A program made the position numbers and the translations under genes. From NCBI RefSeq assembly GCF_022808595.1, contig NZ_JAKUCN010000005.1:246215-310214 (forward strand): a stretch of DNA of 64,000 nucleotides. Reading direction: 5' to 3'. Positions within the stretch are counted from its first letter, which is position 1. Every line of letters begins with the position of its first letter. A model generated the notes under the pieces. The model was not told where the DNA came from. It saw only the letters and a list, made by a program, of their open reading frames with translations, and ran no database searches. The stretch is from Microvirga solisilvae. Lineage in GTDB: Bacteria; Pseudomonadota; Alphaproteobacteria; Rhizobiales; Beijerinckiaceae. Positions 9,170 through 18,377 of the stretch are shown here, one piece after another.

Positions 9170-9979
9170 CTACAGGCGGCCCTTCGCGGGGCCGCTTGCC
9201 GTCTCGAACTGGTGATAGATCGATTCCGCAAGCGACAGAAGCTCAGCCCGTTCCGCCTTGGCCGACACGACATATGACAGGCCGTTATCGATCCACGAGA
9301 AGGCTGAGATCTCGCCTTTCGATTCGAAGCGGAATGCGGTTTCCTCCTCGCCCGCGCTGGAGCGTGCATAGATCGTGAGGCGGCTGCCGCCTCCGTTCTC
9401 GTACATGAACATCGCCGCGGCCTCACCATTGGAGGGCAAGAGCCTTCCTCCGATGAGGCGATAGCCTTGCGGCTTCAGATCGGGCGCAACCAGCGGCTTG
9501 CCGACGCGGCGTGACAGCCATTGCACCAGATGTGCTTCCTGGTCACCGGGCACTTCCACAGGGTGAAGCCGCTCGCCCACATAGATACGGTGCGCCGCAA
9601 TGGCGTTATCAGCGACAGCGATTTGCGGAGCGGCTTGTGTCTGACGTGTGCCCCACCATGCACCGCCTGTCGCGCCGAGCGCACCGCCGATCAAAAGCCA
9701 TGCGACAGCCGCTGCGATGCCGCGCCCGTAAATGCGGCTCGGCCGTCGCCGTGCTGCGATCAGATTGTCGATGCGCAGGCGCGTGGGGATCGGCTCCTGC
9801 GCCTTGAAGGAAAGGCGCGCGCGCAAGGCATCGCGTTGCGCGATCTCACGCTCGATCTTCTCGGCCCGTGTGGGATCGGAGGCAAGAAAGGCCTTCACCA
9901 TCTGCAAACGGGAAGGCGCCAGCCTTCCGTCGACGAAAGCCTGCAGATCGTCCTCTCCGATGGGTCGCTCGCCCGTCAC
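9170..9979 (-). CDS. Membrane anti-sigma factor (RsiW/ChrR-like)
   Basis: This 269-residue protein is encoded directly after an ECF sigma gene, overlapping it by four bases. The N-terminal ~85 residues are helical and charged (IGEDDLQAFVDGRLAPSR), as in anti-sigma domains. One transmembrane segment follows at about residues 88-112, then a periplasmic domain of about 155 residues. The HxxxCxxC zinc motif of ZAS anti-sigma factors is absent. It should hold its sigma factor at the membrane until an envelope or oxidative signal releases it; the signal is not predictable. Confidence 0.83.
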   Translation of the reverse strand: MTGERPIGEDDLQAFVDGRLAPSRLQMVKAFLASDPTRAEKIEREIAQRDALRARLSFKAQEPIPTRLRIDNLIAARRRPSRIYGRGIAAAVAWLLIGGALGATGGAWWGTRQTQAAPQIAVADNAIAAHRIYVGERLHPVEVPGDQEAHLVQWLSRRVGKPLVAPDLKPQGYRLIGGRLLPSNGEAAAMFMYENGGGSRLTIYARSSAGEEETAFRFESKGEISAFSWIDNGLSYVVSAKAERAELLSLAESIYHQFETASGPAKGRL

Positions 9980-10485
9980 TTCACTCTCCTCAAAACGGCA
10001 CTCCGTCCGTTTTCCATGAAATCTCTCAAACGCCCCCGCGCGCGACTGAGGCGCGACATCACCGTGCCCACCGGAACATCCAGAACCTGCGCGGCCTGTT
10101 CATAAGACAGGTCCTCGACACCGACGAGCAGCAGCACCGACCGCTGCTCTTCCGAGAGCGTATCAAGCCCGGTGAGAATGTCGCGCATTCCCACTTGGCT
10201 TTCAGGGTTGTCCGCTGATGCGGAAACTTCTTCCAATGCCTCGACGCCAACCTGAATTCCATGGCTCTTGCGCCGACGTACGACATCGAGAAACAGATTG
10301 CGCTGAATGGCGAAGAGCCATGCCTTCAGATCGCCGTCGCGGCGGCGCTGTGCCCAATGGCGGATCGCCCTCTCCAGGGTGTCCTGGACGAGATCGTCCG
10401 CCCCTTCGTCGTCGCGCAACAGCGCCCAGGCATAGCGTCGCAAGCCTGGAAGCTGTGGTTCGAGAAGGGAGGCGATCTCGTCCAA
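9976..10485 (-). CDS. ECF-family RNA polymerase sigma factor
   Basis: This 169-residue protein has sigma region 2 (RRYAWALLRDDEGADDLVQDTLERAI; AWLFAIQRNLFLDVVRRRK) and region 4 (LSEEQRSVLLLVGVEDLSYEQAAQVLDVPVGTVMSRLSRARGRLR), with no sigma-1.1 or region 3. The best start is TTG at 10485 with GAGAG 6 bases upstream; no nearby ATG keeps the family N-terminus. It overlaps its anti-sigma gene by four bases and lies 74 bases behind a secreted-protein gene on the same strand, so the three may be co-transcribed from the promoter called at 10982-11007. Confidence 0.9.
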   Translation of the reverse strand: MDEIASLLEPQLPGLRRYAWALLRDDEGADDLVQDTLERAIRHWAQRRRDGDLKAWLFAIQRNLFLDVVRRRKSHGIQVGVEALEEVSASADNPESQVGMRDILTGLDTLSEEQRSVLLLVGVEDLSYEQAAQVLDVPVGTVMSRLSRARGRLRDFMENGRSAVLRRVK

Positions 10486-10559
10486 TGTCGAACTCTCAAA
10501 ACTGAAGGCCCATCAAAGACGAGCCTACACCGCGTGGCAAGCGTTACGGCATGGCCAGG

Positions 10560-10943
10560 TCAAGGTTTGGCGATATGCCAGACATTGTTCACGCCATCGC
10601 CGGTGACTTCGCCGGCCTTCGTATCCTTGACCCAGAGATAGAGCGGCTTGCCTTTGTAAGCCCATTGCTTGCCACCGTCGTCGCGCGTGACCACGCTCCA
10701 GTCGCCGGAAGCGGCGGCGCCGGCCTGTGCCATCAGCGGCGGCCAGTTCTGGGCGCATTGACCGTTGCAGTTCGACTTGCCGGCCGCATCGCGGTCGAAG
10801 GTATAGAGCGTCATGCCCTTGGCATCGACGAGCGCCTTGCCCTTGCTCGTATCCGCCACTTTCGCGGGAGCCATGCCTTGCGCTATCGCGCCACCAGCGA
10901 CGAGCAATCCGGCGATGAGAGCAGAGTTGAGAAGCAGCTTCAT
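10560..10943 (-). CDS. Secreted protein with Yx(FWY)xxD repeats (COG4315)
   Basis: This 127-residue exported protein has a signal peptide at residues 1-22 (ending GGAIAQ) and two copies of the family repeat: MTLYTFDRD and KPLYLWVKD. The first is followed by NCNGQCAQNWPPL with two cysteines. There is no lipobox. Function is unknown; relatives often sit beside ECF sigma/anti-sigma pairs, as here, and are thought to belong to their regulon. The ribosome site AGGAGG lies about 6 bases before the ATG. Confidence 0.85.
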   Translation of the reverse strand: MKLLLNSALIAGLLVAGGAIAQGMAPAKVADTSKGKALVDAKGMTLYTFDRDAAGKSNCNGQCAQNWPPLMAQAGAAASGDWSVVTRDDGGKQWAYKGKPLYLWVKDTKAGEVTGDGVNNVWHIAKP

Positions 10944-10981
10944 GGGTGTCCTCCTGAAGGTCCATAATGACCAGCCTTTAA

Positions 10982-11007
10982 GACACGCCGCCGCCCGGCT
11001 TTATTCC
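10982..11007 (-). promoter_or_regulatory. Candidate ECF-sigma promoter
   Basis: Reading on the minus strand, GGAATAA is followed after 14 bases by GTGTCTTA, about 35 bases before the ATG of the secreted-repeat gene. A GGAA-type -35 and a GTC-type -10 are typical of ECF sigma promoters. This would be an autoregulatory promoter for the secreted protein, sigma and anti-sigma genes. The spacing assignment is uncertain. Confidence 0.5.
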
Positions 11008-11028
11008 ATCAAGGCAGAAGAATTTTCG

Positions 11029-11568
11029 TTATCGTCCTGTGGCGTTGAAGCCGCCCTCATTGATGGGCTCGCGCAGTTCGATCCTGTGCCGTCCGTTGTC
11101 ACGGATCTGCGCCGTGCGGTAACGTCCGTCGAGTTCGTCCGCAGGCTCCTGCAGCACCTCGACACCCGCCTTGCTCAGGCGGGCGATCTCTTCGTCCACA
11201 TCGGGAACAAGAATGCTGATCACGGGCACGGACGTGACATTGCCCGTGGCATGAGGATCGCGGGTTTCTTGGAGGAGATGATCGACCTCCGTCACCTCCA
11301 CCAGAAAGCCGCTGCGCTCCAGAACCGCGCTGCGCCCCTGAACGAAGTTCTGATCCGCGATGAGGCGAAAGCCCAGCTTGTCCTGATACCAGCGCACGCT
11401 CTCATCGAAATCCGGTGTCCGGATCGATGTGGAGCTCTGACGTGGGGAGGTGCCGGATTGCGCGAGGGCTGGAAGCTGGGACACGGCAAGGCAACCCAAG
11501 CCCAGGATCGCAAGACCCATGAGAATGCCACACCGCAGCTTGGAGAGTGAAGAGAAGCGTGCCGTCAC
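11029..11568 (-). CDS. Exported glyoxalase/VOC-fold protein
   Basis: This 179-residue protein has an N-terminal hydrophobic signal (LRCGILMGLAILGLGCLAV, cleavage probably after PALAQ) followed by one vicinal-oxygen-chelate module (TPDFDESVRWYQDKLGFRLI ... DNGRHRIELREP). VOC proteins bind metals and act as glyoxalases, dioxygenases or antibiotic-binding proteins, usually in the cytosol, so export is unusual. The start is GTG at 11568 with AGGGG 8 bases upstream. It is in the same direction as the ECF cluster but 85 bases before it, and may belong to the same stress block. Substrate unknown. Confidence 0.72.
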   Translation of the reverse strand: MTARFSSLSKLRCGILMGLAILGLGCLAVSQLPALAQSGTSPRQSSTSIRTPDFDESVRWYQDKLGFRLIADQNFVQGRSAVLERSGFLVEVTEVDHLLQETRDPHATGNVTSVPVISILVPDVDEEIARLSKAGVEVLQEPADELDGRYRTAQIRDNGRHRIELREPINEGGFNATGR

Positions 11569-11617
11569 GGGTCATCCCCTGTCGATCGCCGGACCTTAGC
11601 CGTCTTTTCATGAACGC

Positions 11618-12115
11618 TCAGCTGCAAGGATCGTTCTTTTGCCCGACAAGTTTCAGAAGCAATGCTGCCAGCTGCACCGCTTCCTTCTCGCTCAGCCTGT
11701 CGCCGATGGAACGGTTGATCGCAGGACCATAAAAGCCCCACATGCGCTTCTGGAGCGCCCGCCCCTCTCCCGTGATCTCGATGAGCTGCCTCCGCTTGTC
11801 GCCGGGATAGGGGATGCGGCGCACGAGGCCCTCCGCTTCCATGCGGTCCAGAAGGCGCGAGAGGTTGTATTGCTCAAAGAGGGCCGCCTCCTCGATGGCC
11901 TTGGGAGAGGAGCGGCCCTCGTCCTGCTTCTTCAGATGCAGCAGCACATCGTACCAGGCGAGCGGCGGGAAGCCCGCCTCCTTCAGCTCAGCCTCGATTC
12001 CGCCTGCGATCTCGCGACCGGCCCGGATCAAGCGAACCCAGGTATCGGTCACCGCATCCGACGGCTCCTGGAAGGGAGCGTCCCGCCCCTGGGAACCTTG
12101 ACCCTTTTGCGCCAC
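11618..12115 (-). CDS. MarR-family transcriptional regulator
   Basis: This 165-residue winged-helix regulator is divergent from doxX-gst. The DNA-binding part shows IEEAALFEQYNLSRLLDRMEAEGLVRRIPYPGDKRRQLIEITGEG, the MarR recognition helix and wing. The start was placed at GTG 12115, because AGGAGAGG lies 7 bases upstream. The ATG at 12166 and others downstream of it have no ribosome site and would put operator DNA inside the gene. It probably represses itself and doxX-gst by binding the repeated ATGCA..TGCAT sites, with release by an electrophile or phenolic ligand. Confidence 0.88.
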   Translation of the reverse strand: MAQKGQGSQGRDAPFQEPSDAVTDTWVRLIRAGREIAGGIEAELKEAGFPPLAWYDVLLHLKKQDEGRSSPKAIEEAALFEQYNLSRLLDRMEAEGLVRRIPYPGDKRRQLIEITGEGRALQKRMWGFYGPAINRSIGDRLSEKEAVQLAALLLKLVGQKNDPCS

Positions 12116-12136
12116 GGCAAAGCCTCTCCTGTTTCT

Positions 12137-12198
12137 ATGCAAGTGCATCATATTTGACATTTCCATGCAAGTGCATATGAATATCTATGCATCTGCAT
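12137..12198. promoter_or_regulatory. Three MarR operator copies
   Basis: ATGCAAGTGCAT occurs at 12137-12148 and 12165-12176, and ATGCATCTGCAT at 12187-12198. Each is a near-perfect inverted repeat, ATGCA-NN-TGCAT, the size expected for a MarR dimer. Starts are spaced 28 and 22 bases apart, the latter about two helical turns. They fill the divergent promoter region between marR and doxX. Confidence 0.75.
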
Positions 12199-12210
12199 GG
12201 AGTTCTTCCG

Positions 12211-12663
12211 ATGTCACACCCCACTTCCTCTTCCAGCAACGCCTATGGCGTTCTCCTGCTTCGCGTCTCCCTCGGCGTCATGTTCATCGCCCACAGCCTG
12301 ATCCTGAAATACATGACCTTCACGCTCGCAGGCACGGCGCAGTATTTCGAATCCCTCGGCCTCCCGGCCTTTTTGGCCTATGTCACCTTCTATGCCGAAC
12401 TCATCGGCGGCATCCTGCTGGTTCTCGGCGTGCAGACCCGCTGGGTCTCGCTTGCTCTCCTGCCGATCCTCGCGGGAGCCTTCTGGGTGCATGCCGGCAA
12501 TGGCTGGGTGTTCTCAGGCACCGGCGGCGGCTGGGAATATCCGCTGTACCTGATCGTGCTTTCCGTGGCACAGGCACTGCTCGGCGACGGCGCCTACGCG
12601 CTCAACCCTTCCATCCGCCTTTCCAGCTTCTCGGGCTCGGCCTCGCTGAAGCCCGCAGCCTAA
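12211..12663 (+). CDS. DoxX-family membrane protein
   Basis: This 150-residue protein has four hydrophobic segments and the family features LLLRVSLGVMFIAHSLILK near the N-terminus, FYAELIGGILLVLG in the second helix and a GW(E)YPLYLIVLSVAQALLG end. DoxX proteins are linked to quinone redox or thiosulfate metabolism and, in mycobacteria, to oxidative-stress complexes; the reaction is not settled. GGAG 8 bases before the ATG at 12211 decides the start; the in-frame ATG at 12187 lies within an operator. It is followed 26 bases later by a glutathione transferase gene. Confidence 0.86.
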   Translation: MSHPTSSSSNAYGVLLLRVSLGVMFIAHSLILKYMTFTLAGTAQYFESLGLPAFLAYVTFYAELIGGILLVLGVQTRWVSLALLPILAGAFWVHAGNGWVFSGTGGGWEYPLYLIVLSVAQALLGDGAYALNPSIRLSSFSGSASLKPAA

Positions 12664-12689
12664 CTCCTCGCCAAACAAGGACGAAAAAC

Positions 12690-13304
12690 ATGAAGCTCTA
12701 CTACACCCCCGGCGCCTGCTCGCTTGCTCCTCACATCGTTGCTCGCGAAGCCGGTCTGAGCGTTGACCTCGTGAAGGTGGATCTCTCGAAGCACCTCACC
12801 GAGAACGGCGAGAACTTCCGCGCCATCAACCCGAAGGGTTATGTGCCCGCCGTGACGTTGAAGGATGGCTCACTGCTCACGGAAGCAGCCGCGATCATTC
12901 AGTATGTCGCCGACCAGAAGCCCGATGCAGGCCTTGCGCCTGCCAACGGCACCACGGAGCGCTATCGTCTGATCGAGTGGCTCACCTTCATCAGCTCCGA
13001 AATTCACAAGGGCTTCGGCCCGCTCTGGAATCCGGCCAATCCGGACGCCGTGAAGAATGCCGCGAAGGAGCGCCTTGCCACCCGCTTCGCCTATCTCGAC
13101 GAAACGCTCGGCAAGCAGCCCTTCCTGATGGGCGAGACCTTCACGATTGCCGATGCCTATCTCTTCACGGTCGTGAACTGGACGAACTTCCACGCCATCG
13201 ACATCTCGTCCTTCAAGAACCTCAGCGCCTTCATGGGCCGTGTCGCCTCGCGCCCGAAGGTGCAGGAAGCGCTTGTGGCCGAAGGCCTGAAGCAGGCGGC
13301 GTAA
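12690..13304 (+). CDS. Glutathione S-transferase (beta-class type)
   Basis: This 204-residue cytosolic enzyme has an N-terminal thioredoxin-like domain that begins MKLYYTPGACSLAPHIVARE, with the beta-class Cys10, and contains the glutathione-site segment KGYVPAVTLKDGSLLTEAAAI. The C-terminal helical domain is complete. It resembles E. coli GstA. With doxX and the divergent MarR gene it forms a likely electrophile-response unit. AAGGA precedes the ATG by 8 bases. A terminator follows the stop within 20 bases. Confidence 0.92.
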   Translation: MKLYYTPGACSLAPHIVAREAGLSVDLVKVDLSKHLTENGENFRAINPKGYVPAVTLKDGSLLTEAAAIIQYVADQKPDAGLAPANGTTERYRLIEWLTFISSEIHKGFGPLWNPANPDAVKNAAKERLATRFAYLDETLGKQPFLMGETFTIADAYLFTVVNWTNFHAIDISSFKNLSAFMGRVASRPKVQEALVAEGLKQAA

Positions 13305-13323
13305 ATCATCATCGCACAAGCGA

Positions 13324-13350
13324 AAAGGCCCCGGAGAGATCCGGGGCCTT
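13324..13350 (+). terminator. Terminator after gst
   Basis: Arms AAGGCCCCGGA and TCCGGGGCCTT close on GAGA and are followed by CTTATTTTT. It separates gst from the convergent RTX gene. Confidence 0.8.
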
Positions 13351-13375
13351 CTTATTTTTCTGAAGCTCACTGCAA

Positions 13376-14998
13376 TCAAGCAATGAAGAAGTCATCATGC
13401 TTCAGGAGTGTCTTTGCGTTCAGCTGCGCGAATTTAATTGCGCCATACTTCTTACCCGTGCCATCCGCATCATAAAACAGATTACCCGTATCCTTGTTGT
13501 AAATGATGCGGTCGTTCGTATCGTGCGCCTTGGCGCCGATCCAGAACGCGCCCTTGGACAGCATGCCTTTTTCGATCTTGCTGAAGATCGCCTTAGACAG
13601 CTTGATCGTATCGTCGGCGTGCTTGAAATCCGTGACCCGATCTACGTTCTTGGCGAGCTTAGTGCTGAACACGAAGGTATCCTGCCCCTCTTCACCAGTC
13701 AGCCGATCATTGCCCAGACCGCCGTTGAGCAGATCATGTCCCTTGCCACCAACGAACCTGTCGGCTTTGGTGCTGCCTTTGAATGTGAGATTCTTGACGG
13801 CAGGCGTATCCGGTGTAACGGGCCCGACAGGCGGCACAGGCGGTAGCGTGTAAATCCTGTCGCTGAAGAGAGCGAATTCCACGCCGCCGAGATAGTCGGT
13901 GCCATCACCCGAGGCCCGATTGTCGGTAATCTTTATTCCACCGCCTGCGATAACGGTGATGGTGTAGTCGGAGAACTTGCCGGTGAACACCGCCGTGTCG
14001 AAACCTGAGCCGCCGACAAGCAGATCGTTACCTTCCCCACCACTGAGAAGGTCATTGCCGTCATAGCCGTCGAGAGTATCGTTGCCCCCATTGCCAACCA
14101 GAACGTTTGCAACTTCATTCCCGATAAAGCGATCGGCACGCCAACTGCCGTTTAGGTTTTCGATGTTCTGAATGGTATCCCAAGCGTTCGTGCCGGTCTG
14201 CTGCTTGGATGTAATTCTCAGGTCAACCGTCGCCTGGAAATTGTAAATCAGCGTGTCGATCCCACCGCCGCCATCGACGAAGTTTGTATTTGCACCCAAC
14301 ACAAACGTCTCGGAGCCATCGCCGCCATAAGCGATATCGTTCCCGGATGCGAAGCGAACAACTCCCGAAATCGTGCCGCCACGGCCGTCGTAAACATGCG
14401 TCGGAGGACCGGCAGGCTCAAGCCAACCGTTGCCGCCCAGAATGACATCGCCCTCGATTACTCCGCGATTGGTAACAACGTTGTTGGAGCTAACACCAAC
14501 GACGCCAAGGATAGCGATGCCCCCTGTACCTTTAATGATACCCGTGTTGTTAATGGTAAGAAACTCGCCCGGATCGGATAAGGCAAACTGATAGATTCCA
14601 GTATCGCCTACGATCTCGCCGGAATTGTTGATGACATTGCGACTACCATCAAGAAAGACACCTTCACTCACACCATACAATCTGCCCTGATTATTAAGGA
14701 CATTAAGATCGTGCCCAAAGCGCAGACCTGACAAGCCTCCCGAAACCGTCCCGGACATCCCGATATTGACTATTCCTGTTGCCCATATCGCTGCAGCTTG
14801 GTGGCTGTAGACCCTTCCATCAATCAGCAAAGTGTTGCCCCAAGCTGCATAAATGCCGACAGCATCGTATCCGTGAGCGGCGACCTCCGCTCCAGGCATC
14901 AATATGAGAGTGTCGCCTTCCTCTAAAACCAAGGCGTCTTGATAGTCTTCATAGGTAGGGGGTAATGGGCGCGAAGGATCGATGATACGGGTTGCCAC
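13376..14998 (-). CDS. Secreted RTX calcium-binding protein with beta-helix-like N-terminal half
   Basis: This 540-residue protein has no Sec signal. Residues 40-230 are built of irregular G/N/V-rich strands (LLIDGRVYS, NVINNSGEIVG, NVVTNRGVIEGDV) that suggest a right-handed beta-helix. Two RTX blocks of GGxGxDxLx nonapeptides follow, near residues 300-330 and 405-430. The end (GAIKFAQLNAKTLLKHDDFFIA) has the hydrophobic terminus of type I secretion substrates. Its target is unknown: adhesin, surface layer or enzyme. No type I secretion genes are in the window. GC content looks lower than in neighbouring genes. A related C-terminal module occurs in the partial gene at 63819-64000. Confidence 0.85.
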   Translation of the reverse strand: MATRIIDPSRPLPPTYEDYQDALVLEEGDTLILMPGAEVAAHGYDAVGIYAAWGNTLLIDGRVYSHQAAAIWATGIVNIGMSGTVSGGLSGLRFGHDLNVLNNQGRLYGVSEGVFLDGSRNVINNSGEIVGDTGIYQFALSDPGEFLTINNTGIIKGTGGIAILGVVGVSSNNVVTNRGVIEGDVILGGNGWLEPAGPPTHVYDGRGGTISGVVRFASGNDIAYGGDGSETFVLGANTNFVDGGGGIDTLIYNFQATVDLRITSKQQTGTNAWDTIQNIENLNGSWRADRFIGNEVANVLVGNGGNDTLDGYDGNDLLSGGEGNDLLVGGSGFDTAVFTGKFSDYTITVIAGGGIKITDNRASGDGTDYLGGVEFALFSDRIYTLPPVPPVGPVTPDTPAVKNLTFKGSTKADRFVGGKGHDLLNGGLGNDRLTGEEGQDTFVFSTKLAKNVDRVTDFKHADDTIKLSKAIFSKIEKGMLSKGAFWIGAKAHDTNDRIIYNKDTGNLFYDADGTGKKYGAIKFAQLNAKTLLKHDDFFIA

Positions 14999-15066
14999 GG
15001 CGTTTCTCCCTTAGGTTTAATGTCTTGTTACGTTATAAAATATCTTTCCACAAGCCTTTGGCGCAA

Positions 15067-15096
15067 TAAAAAACCCCGGAGTTTCCTCCGGGGCTT
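15067..15096 (-). terminator. Terminator of groES-groEL
   Basis: On the minus strand GCCCCGGAG and CTCCGGGG close on a GAAA tetraloop and are followed by TTTTTTATT, about 25 bases after the groEL stop. Confidence 0.88.
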
Positions 15097-15121
15097 CTTC
15101 ATTTCTGATGGGACGCTGGAC

Positions 15122-16783
<1,662 letters not shown>

Positions 16784-16818
16784 TTAAATTGAAATCTTTT
16801 GGTGGGTCGAAGGCTGAA

Positions 16819-17106
16819 TTAGCCGACGATGCCCATGATGTCGGATTCCTTCATGATCAGGAGATCCTTGCCATCGATGCGCACCTCGGTGCCGGACCAC
16901 TTGCCGAACAGGACGCGGTCGCCGGCCTTCACATCAAGGGCGACGATCTTGCCGCTCTCGTCACGGGCGCCAGCGCCGACGGCGACGACTTCGCCCTCTT
17001 GCGGCTTTTCCTTGGCGGTGTCCGGGATGATGATGCCACCGGCCGTCTTCTCTTCGGCTTCGATGCGGCGAACGACGACGCGGTCGTGCAGCGGACGGAA
17101 CTTCAT
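16819..17106 (-). CDS. groES: 10 kDa co-chaperonin GroES
   Basis: This 95-residue protein forms the heptameric lid of GroEL. It shows [42 protein letters not shown] and the mobile loop, with the end [23 protein letters not shown] precedes the ATG. It is the first gene of the operon, with promoter and CIRCE just upstream. Confidence 0.99.
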   Translation of the reverse strand: MKFRPLHDRVVVRRIEAEEKTAGGIIIPDTAKEKPQEGEVVAVGAGARDESGKIVALDVKAGDRVLFGKWSGTEVRIDGKDLLIMKESDIMGIVG

Positions 17107-17166
17107 GGAACTTCCCCTTTGACTATGAGGTACGGCCCCTCTGGCCGAACCCTGGTCTGCGATCTG

Positions 17167-17193
17167 TTAGCACTGTCCGGAGACGAGTGCCAA
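17167..17193 (-). promoter_or_regulatory. CIRCE operator (HrcA site) upstream of groES
   Basis: On the plus strand TTAGCACTG, nine bases, then GAGTGCCAA; the consensus is TTAGCACTC-N9-GAGTGCTAA. Two positions deviate. The element is in the 5' untranslated region about 60 bases before the groES start, the usual place for HrcA repression of chaperonin operons. Confidence 0.9.
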
Positions 17194-17204
17194 CGACGAG
17201 GGCG

Positions 17205-17232
17205 AGATAAGGAGGAGCCGAAAAGGAGTCAA
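17205..17232 (-). promoter_or_regulatory. groES promoter candidate
   Basis: On the minus strand TTGACT, 16 bases, then TTATCT lies just upstream of CIRCE. The overlapping string CTTG...CTTATCT also resembles the alphaproteobacterial heat-shock (RpoH) consensus, though the gap is about one base longer than usual, so dual use by housekeeping and heat-shock sigma factors is possible. Confidence 0.5.
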
Positions 17233-17305
17233 GATGTCTGTTTGTTATAACTTTATTACATATTGTTTTTGAAGGGTTTTTTGATCGCTTCGTTAAAATT
17301 GACCC

Positions 17306-18160
17306 TCAGCGCCGGGTGGTCAGCATGGCGGCCGCCACGATGAGAAGCCCTCCCCCGAGGGTCGCAAGCGTCGGCACTTCGCTGAACAGGCCATAACCCA
17401 GCAGCGTCGCCCAGATCAGGGCCGTGTATTCCAGGGGCGCAAGGCGGGCAGCCTCGGCCTTGGCATAGGCAGTGGCCATCAGCACATGGCCGATCATCCC
17501 AAGGGCGCCCATCAGCATGAACCAGGCGAGATCCATTGGGTTCACAGGCTGCCAGAACCATATGCCGAACGGCATGACGAGCAGCGCCGGACCGATGTTC
17601 TGGAAATAGACGATGTGAAGGAATTTGTCCCGCTGGGCCCGCTGGCGCAGTAGCACGAGGCTCAAGGCATAGGTGACGGCAGAGAGCAGCGCTGCGCCGA
17701 CGCCGAGCCAGGAGCGCGTGGCCGAGGCCTCCTCCGTCTGCCCCAGAACCACGATGAGCGTGCCACCGAAGCCGATGACAATGGCTGCGATGATCCTCGG
17801 ATCCACCCGCTCTTTGAGCATAAGCAGCCCGAAGAGTGCGATGAACATGGGCGAGAGGAACGACAGGACGAGGGTTTCCGCCAGCGGCAGTTGCCCCAGC
17901 GCATAGAAGAAGGTGACCGCCGTGATGATTGCAATGACGGAACGCAGGCTGTTGGCTTGCACCGTCTCGCGGCTCGGCCAGCCGGGACGCATGACAGCCA
18001 CCACACCCGTGGCGACGATGGTTCCGCAGGCAAAGCGCAGGAAGGCGACCTGGAAGGTCGGATAGGAGGCGGACATCGCTTTGATGACCGCATCCATGAT
18101 GGACAGAACCGCGATACCCGCGGCTGCCCGCAGGGCGGGACCGTATTGCATTCGGATCAC
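17306..18160 (-). CDS. DMT-superfamily permease (EamA, RhaT-like)
   Basis: This 284-residue inner-membrane protein has about ten hydrophobic segments arranged as two EamA repeats. The first repeat has FLRFACGTIVATGVVAVM and FFYALGQLPLAETLVLSFLSPMFIALFGLLMLKE; the second ends with ALIWATLLGYGLFSEVPTLATLGGGLLIV. Relatives export amino acids, nucleobases or other metabolites; the substrate cannot be read from sequence. It is a single gene, convergent with nothing and separated from groES by about 200 bases. Confidence 0.86.
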   Translation of the reverse strand: MIRMQYGPALRAAAGIAVLSIMDAVIKAMSASYPTFQVAFLRFACGTIVATGVVAVMRPGWPSRETVQANSLRSVIAIITAVTFFYALGQLPLAETLVLSFLSPMFIALFGLLMLKERVDPRIIAAIVIGFGGTLIVVLGQTEEASATRSWLGVGAALLSAVTYALSLVLLRQRAQRDKFLHIVYFQNIGPALLVMPFGIWFWQPVNPMDLAWFMLMGALGMIGHVLMATAYAKAEAARLAPLEYTALIWATLLGYGLFSEVPTLATLGGGLLIVAAAMLTTRR

Positions 18161-18377
18161 AACGATGTGAGGCGCTTGGCCATCCAGGATGGAAGCCTTT
18201 GCGGAAGAGAGCAGCTCTTACAGCAATTCGAAGGCCGCTTCACCCTCCGTTTCGTCCTGTCGACAGAAAAGCCCCCAATGCGCATTCATGTGCGCCGGCG
18301 CATAAGACAAAACACTTCGATGGAAACAAAAGCCGCGCTTGCCGTTTATTGTTCGAAACAACAATCAGGATACGTCG

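Noticed and set aside
12165..12690. N-terminal extension of the glutathione transferase frame back to 12165
   Set aside because: The frame runs through the operators and doxX; the gst ATG at 12690 has its own ribosome site and matches the family N-terminus exactly.
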